Notes: a model not told the origin generated them from the sequence alone. Counted from the first letter of the stretch, positions 22,334-35,335 are shown. The stretch: DNA of 64,000 nt from Cladobotryum mycophilum (GCA_036429605.1 CM071590.1:186001-250000), one strand, 5' to 3'. Numbers and translations: made by a program.

Positions 22334-23402
22334 ATGTCCATTCGCACTGTTGGTGTAATCGGTACGGGGGTGATCGGAGCCTCATGGACTGCATTGTTCT
22401 TGGCACATGGCTGCCGTGTTCTCGTTTCGGATCCTGCTTCAGGAGCTGAAAAGAAGCTTTCACAGTATCTCAAAACTGCTTGGCCTGCCCTCGAGAACGT
22501 TGGCTTGGCTAAAGAAGCGTCATTGTCCAATTATCGGTTCGTCGGCGGTAGTCTAAAAGACCACTACAAGGAGCTCGACTTTGTGCAGGAGGTAAATATT
22601 GGCCATATCTTCATGTATATGCACCTTGACTAAATGCCAATCAACAGAATGCACCTGAGAGAGTCGATTTGAAGATCAAGCTGTTTGCCGAGATTGATGC
22701 TTCGACAAGGCCAGACGTAGTCATTGCCTCTTCATCATCCGGAATTCCAAGTTCAAGATTCATTTCACAGTGTACTCAGAATCCAGGTAGAGTGCTGATT
22801 GGACATCCTTTCAACCCTCCTCATCTGATGCCACTTGTCGAAGTGGTTCCCCATCCCAAGACACAAAAAAAGCGTCGAACAGGCGCTTGAGTTTTATAGG
22901 TCCCTTGGCCGTAAGCCCGTTCTCATTCGTCAGGAAACACCCGGTTTCGCTGCCAATCGTCTTCAGGCAGTTTTGTGCAACGAGGCATACAGCTTGGTTA
23001 GCCGGGGGATTTTATCAGCCGAGGATCTTGGTAAGCCATCCTTCTGTTTCAGCAAGTGTACCTGATCTAACAAACCTATTCCTCTCAGACACATGCGTGA
23101 CTAACAGCCTTGGACTACGTTGGGCTGTCACTGGACCACTTATGGCCAACGCAATGGGAGGGGGTGGTGGGAGTGAGGGGTTCAGGCATCTCTTGGAACA
23201 TCTGGGCCCTGCCACACAAACATGGCTTCAAGATATGAAGACAAACGCATTCAACTGGAGTTCAGAAAGCTTGGATGTTCTCGAAGCCAAAGTTTCAGAT
23301 GAGCTCAAGGGAAAGGACATTGAGGCGCTTGAGCGTGAAAGAGACGAACTCCTCGTTAAGTTGCTGCAGCTTAAGTCTCAGTCTCAGTCTGTTAGTAAGT
23401 AA
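22334..23402 (+). CDS. 3-hydroxyacyl-CoA dehydrogenase family (lambda-crystallin-like), frameshift
   Basis: An NAD-dependent dehydrogenase of the 3-hydroxyacyl-CoA dehydrogenase/lambda-crystallin family; relatives act on 3-hydroxyacyl-CoA, L-gulonate or L-carnitine. Exons 22334-22591, 22648-23030 and 23089-23402; introns 56 and 58 bp; 317 aa after correction. Visible: N-terminal Rossmann motif VGVIGTGVIGASW, SSSSGIPSSRF, GHPFNPPHLMPLVEVV with the catalytic His, ETPGFAANRLQAVL, and the C-terminal helical domain (TCVTNSLGLRWAVTGP). The frame breaks in an A run at 22865-22871: seven A are present, six would read PKTQKSVEQALEF straight through. As written the enzyme stops within the catalytic domain. 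Everything else is intact, so a sequencing slip is the likely cause. Divergent from the CoA-transferase. Confidence 0.86.
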
Positions 23403-23952
23403 CTACTAGGTGCACTAAGCTTGTTTCTAATTCTATATACATATTATCTACCCCCTAGATTCTTGAACCTACGATAAAGGTAAACATCCCCCAAATCTTC
23501 CAAGGGCGAACCTCATGATATGCCTAACAGCATGTTGTCTTAAATAAAATACAGTTTGGTCACAGAAGTGGTGTCTAACACTAGCATCACGACCCCGGGA
23601 TGTTCAGCATCTGGCTTACTGGGAATGATTTGGCTCTGAACTCGTGATACTCGCTGCCGGCGTCACACCAGAAGTGTCGGTTAGTTTTATGGGTTTACTG
23701 TTGGTTGATTGGTTCCTACAAATTGTGGGAACGAAGCGCAAAACTAGATATTATAGGTTCGACTAGAAAATATGCATCAAATACGTCAGCTGATGTAAGC
23801 CGTGCGTCGTAGTGGTGTGCAAATCACGGAATAAGAGGCATTTACTTCTAGAACAGGTACATGAGTAAACTCTGTGAATTCTAACGCTATCTTTGTATCA
23901 ACTTCTCAAATTTTCTCTGCCATCTTTGAAACGATATACTCAAGCCTAAATA
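23403..23952. other. Intergenic region
   Basis: 550 bp between two co-directional genes; AT-rich, no open frame of note. Confidence 0.6.
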
Positions 23953-24957
23953 ATGATTCAAAAACCGTTGGTTAGAAGTATTCATCACGTCCAACATGGA
24001 CCAGAAAGCAAACTGCTCTCGTTCAACAAGGCTCACAAACCCCTCATCACGATTGAATCTGGCGACGTGGTGAGCTTCGACAACACAAACGCTGATTTTG
24101 GCCACGTTAACATCGACATCAATGATGCCAAGCTTGCGGAGCTAAACCTGACCGGTGTAGAGGATTTGGAACGACTAATAGGTCCTATCTATGTCAATGG
24201 ACCTGTATTCGTTAATGGCGCTGAGCCCGGCGACATTCTTCAGGTTGAGATACTCGAACTTCAGCCAGGGAGTTGGGGATGGACCATGATCTTTCCAGGA
24301 ATCGGCCTATTCAAGGATGAGATAACCGGACCACATATCAAGACATTTGACCTACAAGCTCATTCCGATTACGCAGTATTCGGGCCGGGTATTCACATAC
24401 CAAAACAGCCCTTCTATGGAACAATGGGTGTTGCGCCTGCTGAGGAAGGCGATCTTAATCCTTTGTTTCCACGCAACGATATTGGCGGCAATTTTGATTG
24501 CCGTTACCTCGGCGAGGGAGCAATAGTCTACCTCCCTGTAAACGTCCCCGGTGCGCTCTTCTCAGCTGCAGATGGCCACTACTGTCAAGGAGACGGTGAG
24601 ATTACCGGAACAGCATTGGAGACAACTATGAGATCCCGAATCCGGCTGTCCATCATCAAAGGCAAGGCTCCACGTAAATCGCCACACTATAAGACCAATC
24701 CGGAGAAGGTCAGGGAAATGCATAGCATTGGCGGGCAAGGAGAATATGGTGTCCTGGCCCACGATTCGGACAGAGAGGTGGCTGTGAAACAGGCTGTTAG
24801 TGGCATGTTGGATTGGCTGGTTGAAGAAAAGGGTTTGAAGCGCGAAGAGGCTTATATGTTGTTTAGCATGACCGGAAACCTTAAGACTATGCATGATCTT
24901 GGACTTGAGCTGGCCACGGTTTCTGCTAGCATTCCTCTGGGCATATTTGTCGAGTAG
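23953..24957 (+). CDS. Acetamidase/formamidase family amidohydrolase
   Basis: An intronless 334-aa enzyme of the acetamidase/formamidase (FmdA/AmdA) family, which hydrolyses small amides to the acid and ammonia. Family features run the length of the protein: the N-terminal ESGDVVSFDNTNADFG, GPIYVNGPVFVNGAEPGDIL, GTMGVAPAEEG, RNDIGGNFDCRYLGEGAIVY, LPVNVPGALFSAADGHYCQG and the SMTGNLKTMHDLG C-terminal part. The length fits bacterial-type cytosolic members, with no signal peptide. It sits in a run of catabolic genes between the acyl-CoA pair and an aldo-keto reductase. Confidence 0.92.
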   Translation: MIQKPLVRSIHHVQHGPESKLLSFNKAHKPLITIESGDVVSFDNTNADFGHVNIDINDAKLAELNLTGVEDLERLIGPIYVNGPVFVNGAEPGDILQVEILELQPGSWGWTMIFPGIGLFKDEITGPHIKTFDLQAHSDYAVFGPGIHIPKQPFYGTMGVAPAEEGDLNPLFPRNDIGGNFDCRYLGEGAIVYLPVNVPGALFSAADGHYCQGDGEITGTALETTMRSRIRLSIIKGKAPRKSPHYKTNPEKVREMHSIGGQGEYGVLAHDSDREVAVKQAVSGMLDWLVEEKGLKREEAYMLFSMTGNLKTMHDLGLELATVSASIPLGIFVE

Positions 24958-25130
24958 AGACGCATAGAATTGACGCGGTAGTAACAAACCGAAAGAATTC
25001 GTATGTTCAAACCAGCTTGGCATATCATAATCGTGATGATACATGTTAAACAAGTGCAAAGACGTTCATGGGTTATGTAAAACGAGAATTATTGTTAACT
25101 ATTATATCTAGGTCGCGCAATTACTCACTA

Positions 25131-26313
25131 CTAAACTAAGATAGCTTTACCTTTGGCCTCCTTCTCAACTTCCTCGTTGAACAGGTTGACATCCCAACGA
25201 CCACCCTTATCTACCACACAAATGTTAGCATGTATCTCATATCAGTGCCTTGGGATGGACGGGGATAACATACAAAGCCAAGGAATATTGAACCGGCGAT
25301 GGTCCTTGCCAATCTCTGTAATGGAATTGATGGCCTCTTCATCAAGCTCAATCTCATCAAAATTCTCGGCGATGCGCTCTGGGTTACCAGACTTGGGAAT
25401 TACCGAAATACCACCAAGTTGAGACCATGCAATAATGACCTGAGCGGGGCTGGTAGGTTTCCCACGGACTGAGGAGAGGCGCTGGGCAGTCGCCTTAATA
25501 TCGGGATGATTGATGAGGAGAGGCTCGCCAACATCGTTGTTGCCAAAGGCAGAATATCCTACAATCGCAATGCCCTTATTGGCGCAGTAATCTAGGAGCT
25601 CTGGCTGAGGTAGACAAGGATGGCGCTCAACTTGGTTCACTGCGGGAGTGACACCAGTCTCCTTGATGATGATATCGAGCTGCTCGGGAGTAAAGTTGGA
25701 GACGCCAATGCTCCGTACCTTGCTCTTGGGTAGATCAATCATGGCTAAAAGACCAGATTAGCTACCCGATATCGTTTATGTTCATGCAAAAGTCTCACCT
25801 TTCCATGTCTGCGTAGCTGAGACGCTCAGGTCAAGATCAGCTTCAGGAGGGGTAACACCAGCCTTGACAGGGAAGAGGTTGTCTCCAGGGACAAAGGCAA
25901 CTGGCCAGTGAATAAGGTAAAGCTAAGAATAATATTTATCAGTAACCATTTTTATTGTCTCAATTTAATTGAAATGATTACAGGGCACTTACATCCAGGT
26001 ATTCCAGGCCCAGCTCCTCAAGGGTATCATCCAATGCCTTCTCAACATCCTCCGGACGATGCTTGTGATTCCACAGTTTTGAAGCAACAAAGATGTCTTC
26101 ACGCTTCAAGCCCGGTATCTCAGCAAGAGCTCGCTTGATGCCGACACCAACATCGCGCTGGTTCTGGTAAACCTTTGCCAAGTCGAGATGGCGGTAGCCA
26201 ATTTTCAGGGTCTCAAAGACGGTATTGGCCACATCGGGAATGAACAAGGTGCCGAAACCCTGGCTGGGCATCTTATGACCCGTGTTCAGGGTGATTGTCT
26301 TGCCGGAAGACAT
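25131..26313 (-). CDS. Aldo-keto reductase, NADP-dependent
   Basis: A TIM-barrel aldo-keto reductase reducing aldehydes or ketones with NADPH. Four exons leftward: 25993-26313, 25799-25922, 25274-25744 and 25131-25210, introns 70, 54 and 63 bp; 331 aa. Active-site tetrad: Asp and Tyr in YRHLDLAKVYQNQ, Lys in FVASKLWNHKH, His in LYLIHWP. Family signatures SIGVSNFTPEQL and the NADPH-binding VIPKSGNPERI are present. Similar to glycerol/xylose reductase-type fungal AKRs; the exact substrate is not decidable. No defect seen. Confidence 0.92.
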
Positions 26314-27987
26314 TATAGCGATTGCAGGCTTACTTTTTTGGTATAATAAAGAATAGAGATGATGATTGAGATCCAATTCAACGCACAAAGATGCAGCAAT
26401 AGGACATCTATTATATCGATATTGTTTCCATCAACACCCCGAAGCAGTGGAGATGCCCCGCTCATGGTGATGATGTGCCCCGCAGAATTTACTCGCAGCA
26501 CCAAGAACCGGTCCGTCTTTAGGGCATCTGCCCCACGGTTGGACATGCGGAGTAGCCAAAACAGGCTGGAGTCTTGGAGGGATAAAGATTATGGTGATGC
26601 TACTGGTGATACTAGCCTACCTTTGTAAGCAAAGTTTCAGTGCCCGGTGTTATGATACTGTGCGTTACAAGACGAGGGTAAGTATTTCCGATGATGCCTC
26701 AAACTAAGGTCCAAGGCTTCGAACGGCGTCAACACGTCTCGCCACTGGCAGGTAGAGAAATGCATCGATTTCTCCATATGAACCAAATAAATGCTGCAAA
26801 AACATCGGGGAGGAGTCATTCGGCGGCCGATGGCATTACACTGCAGCATTTAGCCGACTTGTTAGCGTCTAGGTGTGGCATGAAGCTCCAGCTCGCTGAC
26901 CAACTACGTGGGCGAGAGTCCCCGGACCACCTCGATTCAGAGCCATGGCGCAATTTGGTGCATGGTTATGGCGGTTTTGAACGGCACTCTTTCGGGGAAA
27001 CCGACGATGGACGTGCATTGGTTCTAGAATCTTGTAATGATAAACGCAAACACCGAGGGCATGGAAAATGCCCTTGTGTAGAGGGTCGGTAAGCAAACAA
27101 CGGAAATCGTTCACGAATATAGGTAAAAGCTAGCTGACTTCCACGAACCCCGCAATGCCCCTCGCCAAAGCAGCTGATGCTCGGGAGGGAACAAGTCAAT
27201 AATCAGGTTATTACATACACAGTATTGATAATATTCAGGTTTGATTATACAAAATTGAGATATTGGATTTCTAAATATCAATAGATATTATCGAGACGAC
27301 TAATATTGTCGTAATATATATACATGGTCTATGGGACAGATTGAAGCTCAGAGGACTCTATATCGCTGCTTGTAAGTCGTTCACTGTACACTGAGGCGGG
27401 GTAGAATATTGGTCTGCTCCCGGGGTCGAAGAAGGGGACATATAACCTACAACAGAATTAAACAGTTCATGTCACACAATCGAATTGATTAATCGAAGAG
27501 TTCCATTTGAAAACATGGATTCGCCAAGAAGTTAGACATTCTCAGACATCTAATCTGCAATCACTAATGTCGCACGATTGTCTCCAAGGCTTACATGTCA
27601 AACGCCCGTAATGCCATCAAAGCAAGATAAGCTTATGCCGAGCAAATCAGATGATTAAACTACTAGAGCGTTCCGGTAACGAAAAGAGCCGGTCGATGAA
27701 TAGGCCTGAATGATATAAAGGGATGCGCCTGCAGACCGAGACATGCAACGCACTTTCATACTTGAAGATACTAACCATGTCCTGTCAGAGCACCATCATA
27801 AAGTCGTGACGCGAACATCATAGCCCACATACAAAATGTCTGAAACAAACAACTTTTTTCTCTTCCCATCTAATCATAACTTCATTATTTCCATGCAGAA
27901 TGTAAAAGAATCGACTCATTTTGACCGTGTCATCATGAAATGCCTTGCCATCCCACGCGACCACTTTGCTCGCATCCATCAGCTCGG
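26314..27987. other. Intergenic region
   Basis: About 1.7 kb between two genes on the minus strand. Open frames such as 26691-27092 have no recognisable motif and biased composition, so I leave them out. The stretch 27190-27320 is AT-rich with several ATATT runs; nothing further. Confidence 0.55.
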
Positions 27988-29760
27988 TTATTGGCCTCCT
28001 CGTTGTCGGTAGATGATCTCGGCGGCTTGGTTAGCCATCGCATACGTCGCTATCTGTAGATGGCCCGAGATTACAATGGGGAATACAGACGTGTCAACAA
28101 CACGCAGACCAGTTACGCCCTTGACACGCAAGTTGGAGTCGACTACCCTACCCATCGCGGCGGTGCCCATTGGGTGGTATGTAGTGCTAAATGTATGTCA
28201 GATATTTTAAAGTCGATACGATCAAACAAAAACACCAAGATATAACTTACGCCATACCAGCAGCGATGCGTTTACCGATACGGTCGTCGGTAGAGTCGAC
28301 AGTTAATGGATCACTTAAACTCGGCTTCCCGGTCTCACCGGCGAGAATAGTACGCCCGATGACGGTCTCATTCGAGGCAGCCAAAGCGATTTGCAGACGC
28401 AGGCCATCACGGGCGATAAATTTGTCGACCTCGGTAGCTTGATAATTGGGATCGATGAGCGGCTCGTCTTTGATACTAGCCGAGGCGAGAGTCACACTGC
28501 CGCGCGATGTAGGCAGCATATTGATGAGCGTGAAGGTGATTTCGGAACCATCCGCAGCGCCTGCATACAAAAAGACGTGCTCGTTGAAGGCTCGATCCTG
28601 CTTCAGAAGTGGGTGGGTGGCCGGGTCAGGCTTTCTACCCTCGTCAGCCTCAATGGCCTTGGCGAGCCCGTTTTTATTTTGGACAGAGGTGGTGACGATG
28701 AAGTCGGCGGGAATGCCCCAGCCGTACTGTGGCTTCTGGAATAGAGGGTTATTGGATCCCACAGCATATCCGGCAGAAGGATCTCGGAGCTTCCAGTTCG
28801 ACACAAACATGCTGTGGTCAACAAAATTCTTGCCAACATCCGACGAATCGAGAACAACGGGAATTTTGTGCTTATTCAGCTCTTCAGCTGGACCGATGCC
28901 CGATAACATCAAGAGCTGCGGTGTACGAATCGCACCAGCGGAGAGAATGATCTCGTTTCCTTGGATATCCGTACCATTGGCAAGCCGCACACCGGTCGCT
29001 CGAGGGGATGCGTTCCTATATTTCTGCACAAGAACCTTGGCGACCATGGTCTGTGTCAAGACAGTAATTTTATCCAACGGATACACGACCGATGCGAGCT
29101 CCCGTTTTCCCTGCTTCCGATTCTCATAGAGATCTCCAAGTCCAACCGGGTTACCGGAATTGCCGTCATATCCATCCAGCTGCTTGATGCCGAGCTGAGC
29201 CCAAGAGCTGAGAACCTTGTCGCGCAGAGGGTACTCGCGATTCGTTGAAATGACACTTTGGATTCGCATAGGACCAGCAGTGCCGTGCTCTGAATGATCA
29301 TTGGTGTCGACGTCCTCGGTCATCTTCATATACGGAAGCAACCCTTCGTAGCTCCACCGCGCGTCGTTTACAGTCTCTCCCCAAAGATCATAATCCGTCT
29401 TGGCTCCTCGGACCCATCCAGCTAGAATTTTTCGGTCAGCCAATCCAGAGTTCCTATGAGAGGTTCATGTTTTGACGGCCCTATACCTGAGTTGATAATA
29501 GTACCACCTCCAAGACCCTTTCCACAGGGGAGATTGACTTTACGATTGTCAAGATTCACCTGGGGCACTGTATTGTAATTCCAGTCATAAGAGCCGCCTA
29601 TGAGGTTCGTCGAGTTGGGATACACAATGCTGGGGTCATTGTTGGCATTAGCGCCAGCCTCAATAACCAAGATCTTGAGTGAGGGGTCCAAGGTAAAAAG
29701 GCGGTTTGAGGCGACAGAGGCGGAAAGGCCGCCACCGACAAAAATATAATCCCAGAGCAT
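27988..29760 (-). CDS. GMC-family FAD oxidoreductase
   Basis: A glucose-methanol-choline family flavoprotein oxidising an alcohol group. Three exons leftward: 29487-29760, 28251-29421 and 27988-28186, introns 65 and 64 bp; 547 aa. Motifs: FAD-binding DYIFVGGGLSASVAS at the N-terminus, VIEAGAN, the second GMC block GKGLGGGTIINSAGWVRG (completed by splicing), LSAGAIRTPQLLMLSGIG (GMC signature 2), and near the C-terminus HPMGTAAMG with the catalytic His and SGHLQIATYAMANQAA with the second His. No signal peptide is seen, so it is probably intracellular, unless an upstream exon was missed. Confidence 0.9.
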
Positions 29761-31709
29761 CGCTAATGGTTAACTGAATAGCGAATATTGGCCGCGTAGT
29801 ATGGAAACTTTAGCTGATTCGACCGAGAGAGTTGTCTCCCCAAAATCATGGACTCGGTCTGGGAACGGCCTCAATATCACCGAGTCAAGCACATTGCCCG
29901 TGGTTGGTCTCGCAGGAATGCTAAGGTGCTACGGAGAACCGGAGTAGGAGCAAGCTTCCCCAATTCAATCGCGGAAATTGCAGACGCGATGCAACATCAA
30001 AGGCAACTGTGAAGCTACAAGTACCAACAATTGCAAGAAAAAAATAAACCCTTGGTAGGGGGAAAACCGGGGGGTCGGGGCGAGGCATCGAAATCTGCTC
30101 AATGAGGTTGGACCGGAAGATCCGCGCCCCCACCCTCACCCAACGAATCCATTTGCTCGCATTCCGTGAATGTCTAATTGCCACGAGGGCTCATCTTCAG
30201 CGCGATCAGATGTGGATGTGGCTTGCTGAATTAGATGAGCCAAATGATCCGAGATCTCATATTATTATGACAGAATTCGAATCGTCGTTGCAACATCAAT
30301 TCAAAACTAGGCCCGTGTCTACCTCAGTCGCTGCGGGTGTTCTGTCTACACCGGGCAGTACGGGGGCACTGCAAAACTCCCAAACTCCCAACCAAATCTC
30401 CAATCTCGCAAGGCATGAAAATGAATAGACATTGTATTTGGAATGGATATTAAGCTACTGCATCTTACTTGCAGACGTCCACAGGTATTATAAGCCAACA
30501 CCAGGCTTACCATGTTCGGGAAAGAATAGAGATAGCCTGTGTCATTGGTAAGATCAAGTTTTGATCATTCTATGTCTAGTCCCCCATTCCTCTCACTTTT
30601 AATATTTCCTTGAATGAATTTTTTCTGACTCTCCTCCTGCATAGCTCGGCCAGTCAGTGGGCCCACGAACCAAAAGCGGTCCCGGACCGGCCTTCATCAG
30701 AGCCACCTACCTACCTTGGAGTGGAGAGACCAAGATGGGCGCTGCATTCAGGCGCAAAAGAGTGGAAGAGAACTTGGACCACCAGTTTCTAACAACTTGC
30801 CAAACCAAGGCTTAACACAGAGTAGCATTCGATATACCCCGGGAAGTTCTGCGGGCACTTGGTTCGCTGAGATCCCGTGTAGTTTTGTCTGTGATGGTAA
30901 ATGTCCCCTCTTTCTCGCCATGCACCGCCGATGATGCATAGATACAAGTAGATGTATTTATAGGGACTACCTTCTCTGTACATGTATCACGCGATTTCTG
31001 CCACTCAGCTATGGCCAACACAGAATGATGACTGCGTTTGAGGGTGTAACATCAACCGCCTGGAATGATCACCGCTGCAACGCTGACGAGACCGGGCCGC
31101 TAAAACACGCCCGGACCTTGGTCGTTCGGTTGAAAGCGGTATTCTAAGACAGGTTAACACGGTATAGTATAGTTTAGAAGGCATTAGTCTAGAGGGCCTT
31201 TGCAGACAGAGAGTTGGTAGGATGAATGTAGAATACAGGATGCATGGCAGACCGTCACCACATTTGGAAGTTCTCTGAAATGCTGAAACGCAGACAAAAC
31301 AGAATCAAATGTCGTTCAACCCAACGGATGTTTCCGACTGAACTCAATGGAGAAGCCCCGACGCCCGCTCTGGTCCGGCAGTTGAGACAAAATTGTGCCG
31401 CCGATCATCCTTGGAACGATCCCTGTTCATACTTAGTCTCGCCAGTTAGCGAAATCACTTGCCCCCTCCGACCGACTTTAGCGGCCCATCATTAAGAGTT
31501 CGTGGCGGTTGACATTCCATCAAAGCCAAGCCACTCCCCACGTTTGTTCGCTCGTCTGGTCTATTCAACTTGCATCCTTCATGCAGGCATTCTGGAAGCC
31601 AGGGGTCGCATCCTTATCAATGTCTGCCCCGCCTGTTTATTGACTTGTCGATATCGCCAAAGGGGAAAAAAATTCGTTTGCCAACACTCGTCCCTGTCGA
31701 TGAAGACAC
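29761..31709. other. Intergenic region
   Basis: About 1.9 kb separating the divergent GMC and receptor genes. Small overlapping frames (30102-30428, 30610-30934, 31244-31495) share no family with anything I know and have no supporting splice pattern. Confidence 0.55.
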
Positions 31710-33137
31710 ATGGATCGCCACTCACCGTGGCTTCGTCGCGATGGCAGTGTGGTGGCAGGGTATACTGTCAAGGATGAGTTCCCCCTGTCCTTGGCCTTGG
31801 AGCCTGGCTCATCGCTATATCTGTGGTAATGCCCGTTGTCGCGACCCTTTGGACAGGTTTGAGAATATGGACACGTCGAATCAGGAGAATATCGCCGTTC
31901 CTTGTGGAAGACATTCTTTGCTACATCTCTCTGGTTCGTCACCAATTGCCGCCCCTGTTTCCAGACCTTTTTGTATTGTTAATTCTCGGCAAATCGCTGA
32001 CATTTACTTCCATGCAAATAGTTCTTCTTCTGGGGCGTCGGTATCAACTATGTTTGTAGTAAGTCGCTTGCGAATGTGTCAATGAATCAATTTAGGTTCT
32101 ACCATTGCCTAGGATTACTGATGATCGTGTTCCAGTGGTTGTCGTCGGCGGCGCAGGTTACCATATTGCCCACCTCCAGGAGCTCCATGTAGCTCGCTTC
32201 TCCCAAATTACGTTCGCCGCACAGGTGCTCTACGCCTTGACGCTGGGCTTCACCAAGATTAGCATAATATGGATGATTAAGCGCATCTTCTTCACGCAAT
32301 CCTATGCCTACGTTGCCTATACTATCATGTTTCTCAACGTTGTGTGGATGCTGCAGACCGTTCTTACAGGCGTCCTCATCTGCCAGCCTGTCACGATGAA
32401 TTGGGATCCCGTCGCCCGCGCCCGTGGACACTGTGGGAATCAGACGTTGGCTTTCGCAGCAGTCAGCATCGTTGACATTATTACCGATCTAGCAATTCTC
32501 ATATTGCCAATGAAGATGTTGTTAGAACTCCAGATGAAGTTGTCGTACAAGATTGCATTAGGCTGTGTATTTGGAGCAGGTTTCATGTAAGTCATCCATT
32601 ACAGAGCATAGTTCTTCGTCTATATCCTAACCTCTTACTACCTGCAGCACAATCATTTGTACTAGTATTCGACTGTACTATGTCTTCGGCCTCGACTTCA
32701 ACGATCTGACATACTCTTCCGTACCGCTTTCGATTATTTGCACAGCTCAGCTCAGCGTGGCAATCATGGTTTCTTCGGCCGCCCTCCTCCGCCCCGTCTT
32801 CGATCGCACAATAGGATCCTGGTTGTCGCTGTCCTTGGGCTCACGCCATACAAAGCAGCTTGACAGTACCAGCGGCGCCATCAGGAGCACCAATAGCGGG
32901 ACAGGCTTCCGGAGCCTAACGAACCGAAGCAAAACAAATGGCAGCACCTTTCAAACAATTTCGGAGAGCGAGGAGAATCTCCGCTGGGAGATGGACGTCA
33001 TGCACATCGACAAGGGCAGGACCTTGACTTCTGTCTCGAGATATGAGTCTGGCACGGATAGCGCTGGCGGTTATCAAGAACCACCGCCTGTTGGCCAGAT
33101 CATGATTACGCATGAGATGCGTATTTCTCGGCAGTAG
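31710..33137 (+). CDS. PTH11-like / rhodopsin-domain membrane protein, frameshift
   Basis: A seven-helix membrane protein of the fungal PTH11-like (rhodopsin-domain) group, thought to sense surface or chemical cues. Exons 31710-31933, 32022-32058, 32136-32586 and 32648-33137; 400 aa after correction. Helices include LGAWLIAISVVMPVVATLW, FFFWGVGINYV, ALTLGFTKISIIWM, TIMFLNVVWML, SIVDIITDLAILILPM and IALGCVFGAGFITIICTSI, followed by a long Ser/Thr-rich cytosolic tail. Family landmarks: GYHIAHLQ, WDP and the DLAILILPM helix. The frame breaks in a C run at 31781-31785 (five C): one more joins KDEFPP to VLGLGAWLIA. The ATG at 31710 is the only start in the upstream frame. The third-exon region is well supported; the first intron donor (GTTCGT) is weak. 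Confidence 0.78.
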
Positions 33138-34243
33138 TAGTCTTTCTGGTGCGCGAGCCTGGTCCATTTTGCTTGTAAAAAACTTGATACCCAGAAACAT
33201 TACTAGAAACGGTTCAAAAGGCTGCCAGCAGCAGGATTATGATGGAGCGAGTAGCTCCAGGCGTTTATGTAGTTTTATTACATCAATATTTATGAAATTG
33301 GTACATATAAAAGTAGTACTGCCCTCTCCAGATGTCGACCCTGACCAGTCGACAGCTCCGCAGCGTTGTAACGGTTAGATGAATTATCCATACTAACAAA
33401 AGAATGATACTCTCCTGTGAAATGAAGCCGCAACGTTTGACACTGGTATAGGATCATCTCGCATCACTCCAGTGGGATCAAGATATACCATGAAACAAAG
33501 AGAGCTACCAGTGGCCAAATTCGATGGCGAACCTTGCCTTGCTTACTCTCTACCGATGGCTGGATCAAATCCTATCAATGATAGAGTAAAGGCAAATGAT
33601 GAGGGATTCTCATTAAGAGATAATACACAGAAGATTCCCCATACTCTACAATTCTCTCAACTCCCTATACTCCGTTTTCCAGAAGAGACTCGTAGAGAGC
33701 TGTATTGATTCAAACAAGGAGCCTGAGAAAATTGCAGCAAAATGGATCAATGAGATATTGTATGGAAGAGCATGATCATGAGAAAAGGCAGTCTGGGCCG
33801 AGGGGACGGACAGCGGCATCCTTAAGGCGGCCAATATTGCCAACGCCCTGTCCCTCAGTGCCAAGTTCGTGTCTATCGGTAGGTCTAGGTCTTGAAGCCT
33901 GGCATGATGGAGGAGCATGGTGTGAGGCATGCCTGGAATGGCTTCTTGGCTTATTTAGACCATCTAGTATACTTCGCAGGCATCAAATGTGTCGATGAGA
34001 CTAGCAGGGAATCGACTCGCATTTCAACAGTATCATACCACCCGAGAGTATAGAGGAACAAACTGTGACTGGATAGTCAAATATGATTGATGGCGTCGGA
34101 AATTACGACAGGCCTTATGAAAATAAACGATTCGTCCTTATGATCACAATAAGGAATAAAATACATCATTTTGTAAATAGCTACGTGACGCAGCACTTAC
34201 CACGCGAGTAGTAAATTGCATTCTCCCTTTAATGATCTTACGA
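33138..34243. other. Convergent intergenic region
   Basis: About 1.1 kb between the converging receptor and transcription-factor-like genes. Open frames (33472-33708, 33705-33998) lack any recognisable feature. Confidence 0.55.
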
Positions 34244-35335
34244 CTAAATCCGGTTTCGGTTCAAATCTCGAAGCGGCATTCTACGGCCGTTGTTAGAATC
34301 GATCAAATATTGTCGTCGGAATCGTGTCCTACCATGTATATCTTTAAACCTTTCTGCGCAAGTAAACGTCTCCACGAGCGCGGCTAAAAATCCATTCATG
34401 CCGAGCTTTTCTGGCCCTCCCTTCATTTCTGTCATCTTCTGTGCGGCCATTATGTGGTGCTTTGAAGCCTTGCGATCGTCAAGAGCAAACTTTGCGGTCA
34501 AATCAGTCAATCTTGTACGGATGAAGCATTGATGTAGTCAAAAACCAACGTACCTCATCTGCTGCCAGGTATAAAACTTGGGCAATGGTGGCATCATTTA
34601 CTAAACGCTCTGCGCTCTCCAGTATTTTATTCAGAGAACGAAGACACGCAAGTTTGTAAACAATGGCTAGTTGGGCATAACGTGGATTTCCTTGCTCACG
34701 GGAGAGATTGCGGCATGTCAAAAGCAATATAGCGCATAGTAAACCCGGGGTCATGAGCGCCAGGGGCATGAGCTCCTGGTACATCCAACTATTCCACACA
34801 TTGGTGGTGGTAGTGTGTATACAATGCCGTTTCCCGGAGGGAATTATCACACGCATAACTAAGTACGACCCGGTAAGCTTAGGTGAAAGAGGGCGGTGAC
34901 TTGGACATGAAACATATACTTACAGTAAGTCAGAAGAAAGTGTTCAGCAGATTTGATGTCAGTTCCAAAGCTGGCAAAGATACTCTTGCGCACAGATGCG
35001 AGATTATTATTTGCGCGAGTGAATTGCACCACGAGAGGATCGCGTGTCCCCCCACGGCTCTGCTTCACGTCTTCAAAGCTTACAGCTAGGTCCGGGCGAT
35101 GCTCAGAGGCATCACCAGTCTCAGTAGGCAATATCTGTCCCAAAGATTTCTCTTTTTCCCGTTGATACTCTAATATTCGCTGATGTCGTGCCCGTGCATG
35201 GGCGAAGCGTGCGGCGTGCGACTTCGCACCCTTCCGGCCACCAATCACACCACCATCATGAGGGTTTGTCATATAGACAAAATGAATGCTGGTTTCCTGC
35301 GAGGATGGCTTCGGCTTTCGTCGTGTACTCGCCAT
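34244..35335 (-). CDS. Fungal transcription-factor-like protein without zinc cluster
   Basis: A short protein resembling the effector half of fungal Zn2Cys6 regulators (fungal-specific transcription factor, Fungal_trans_2 style) but with no zinc cluster. Three exons leftward: 34924-35335, 34554-34858 and 34244-34489, introns 65 and 64 bp; 320 aa. The N-terminus has the characteristic FVYMTNP followed by GRKGAKSHAARFAHARARHQR, a basic stretch that could bind nucleic acid or act as a nuclear signal. Helical segments follow (LALMTPGLLCAILLLTC, AIVYKLACLRSLNKIL, KMTEMKGGPEKLG). It is shorter than most relatives, so the C-terminus may be truncated or have a further exon. Target genes unknown. Confidence 0.7.

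Noticed and set aside
26691..27092. 133-codon open frame in the AKR-GMC gap
   Set aside because: His/Arg-rich, no family, overlapped on the other strand by similar chance frames.
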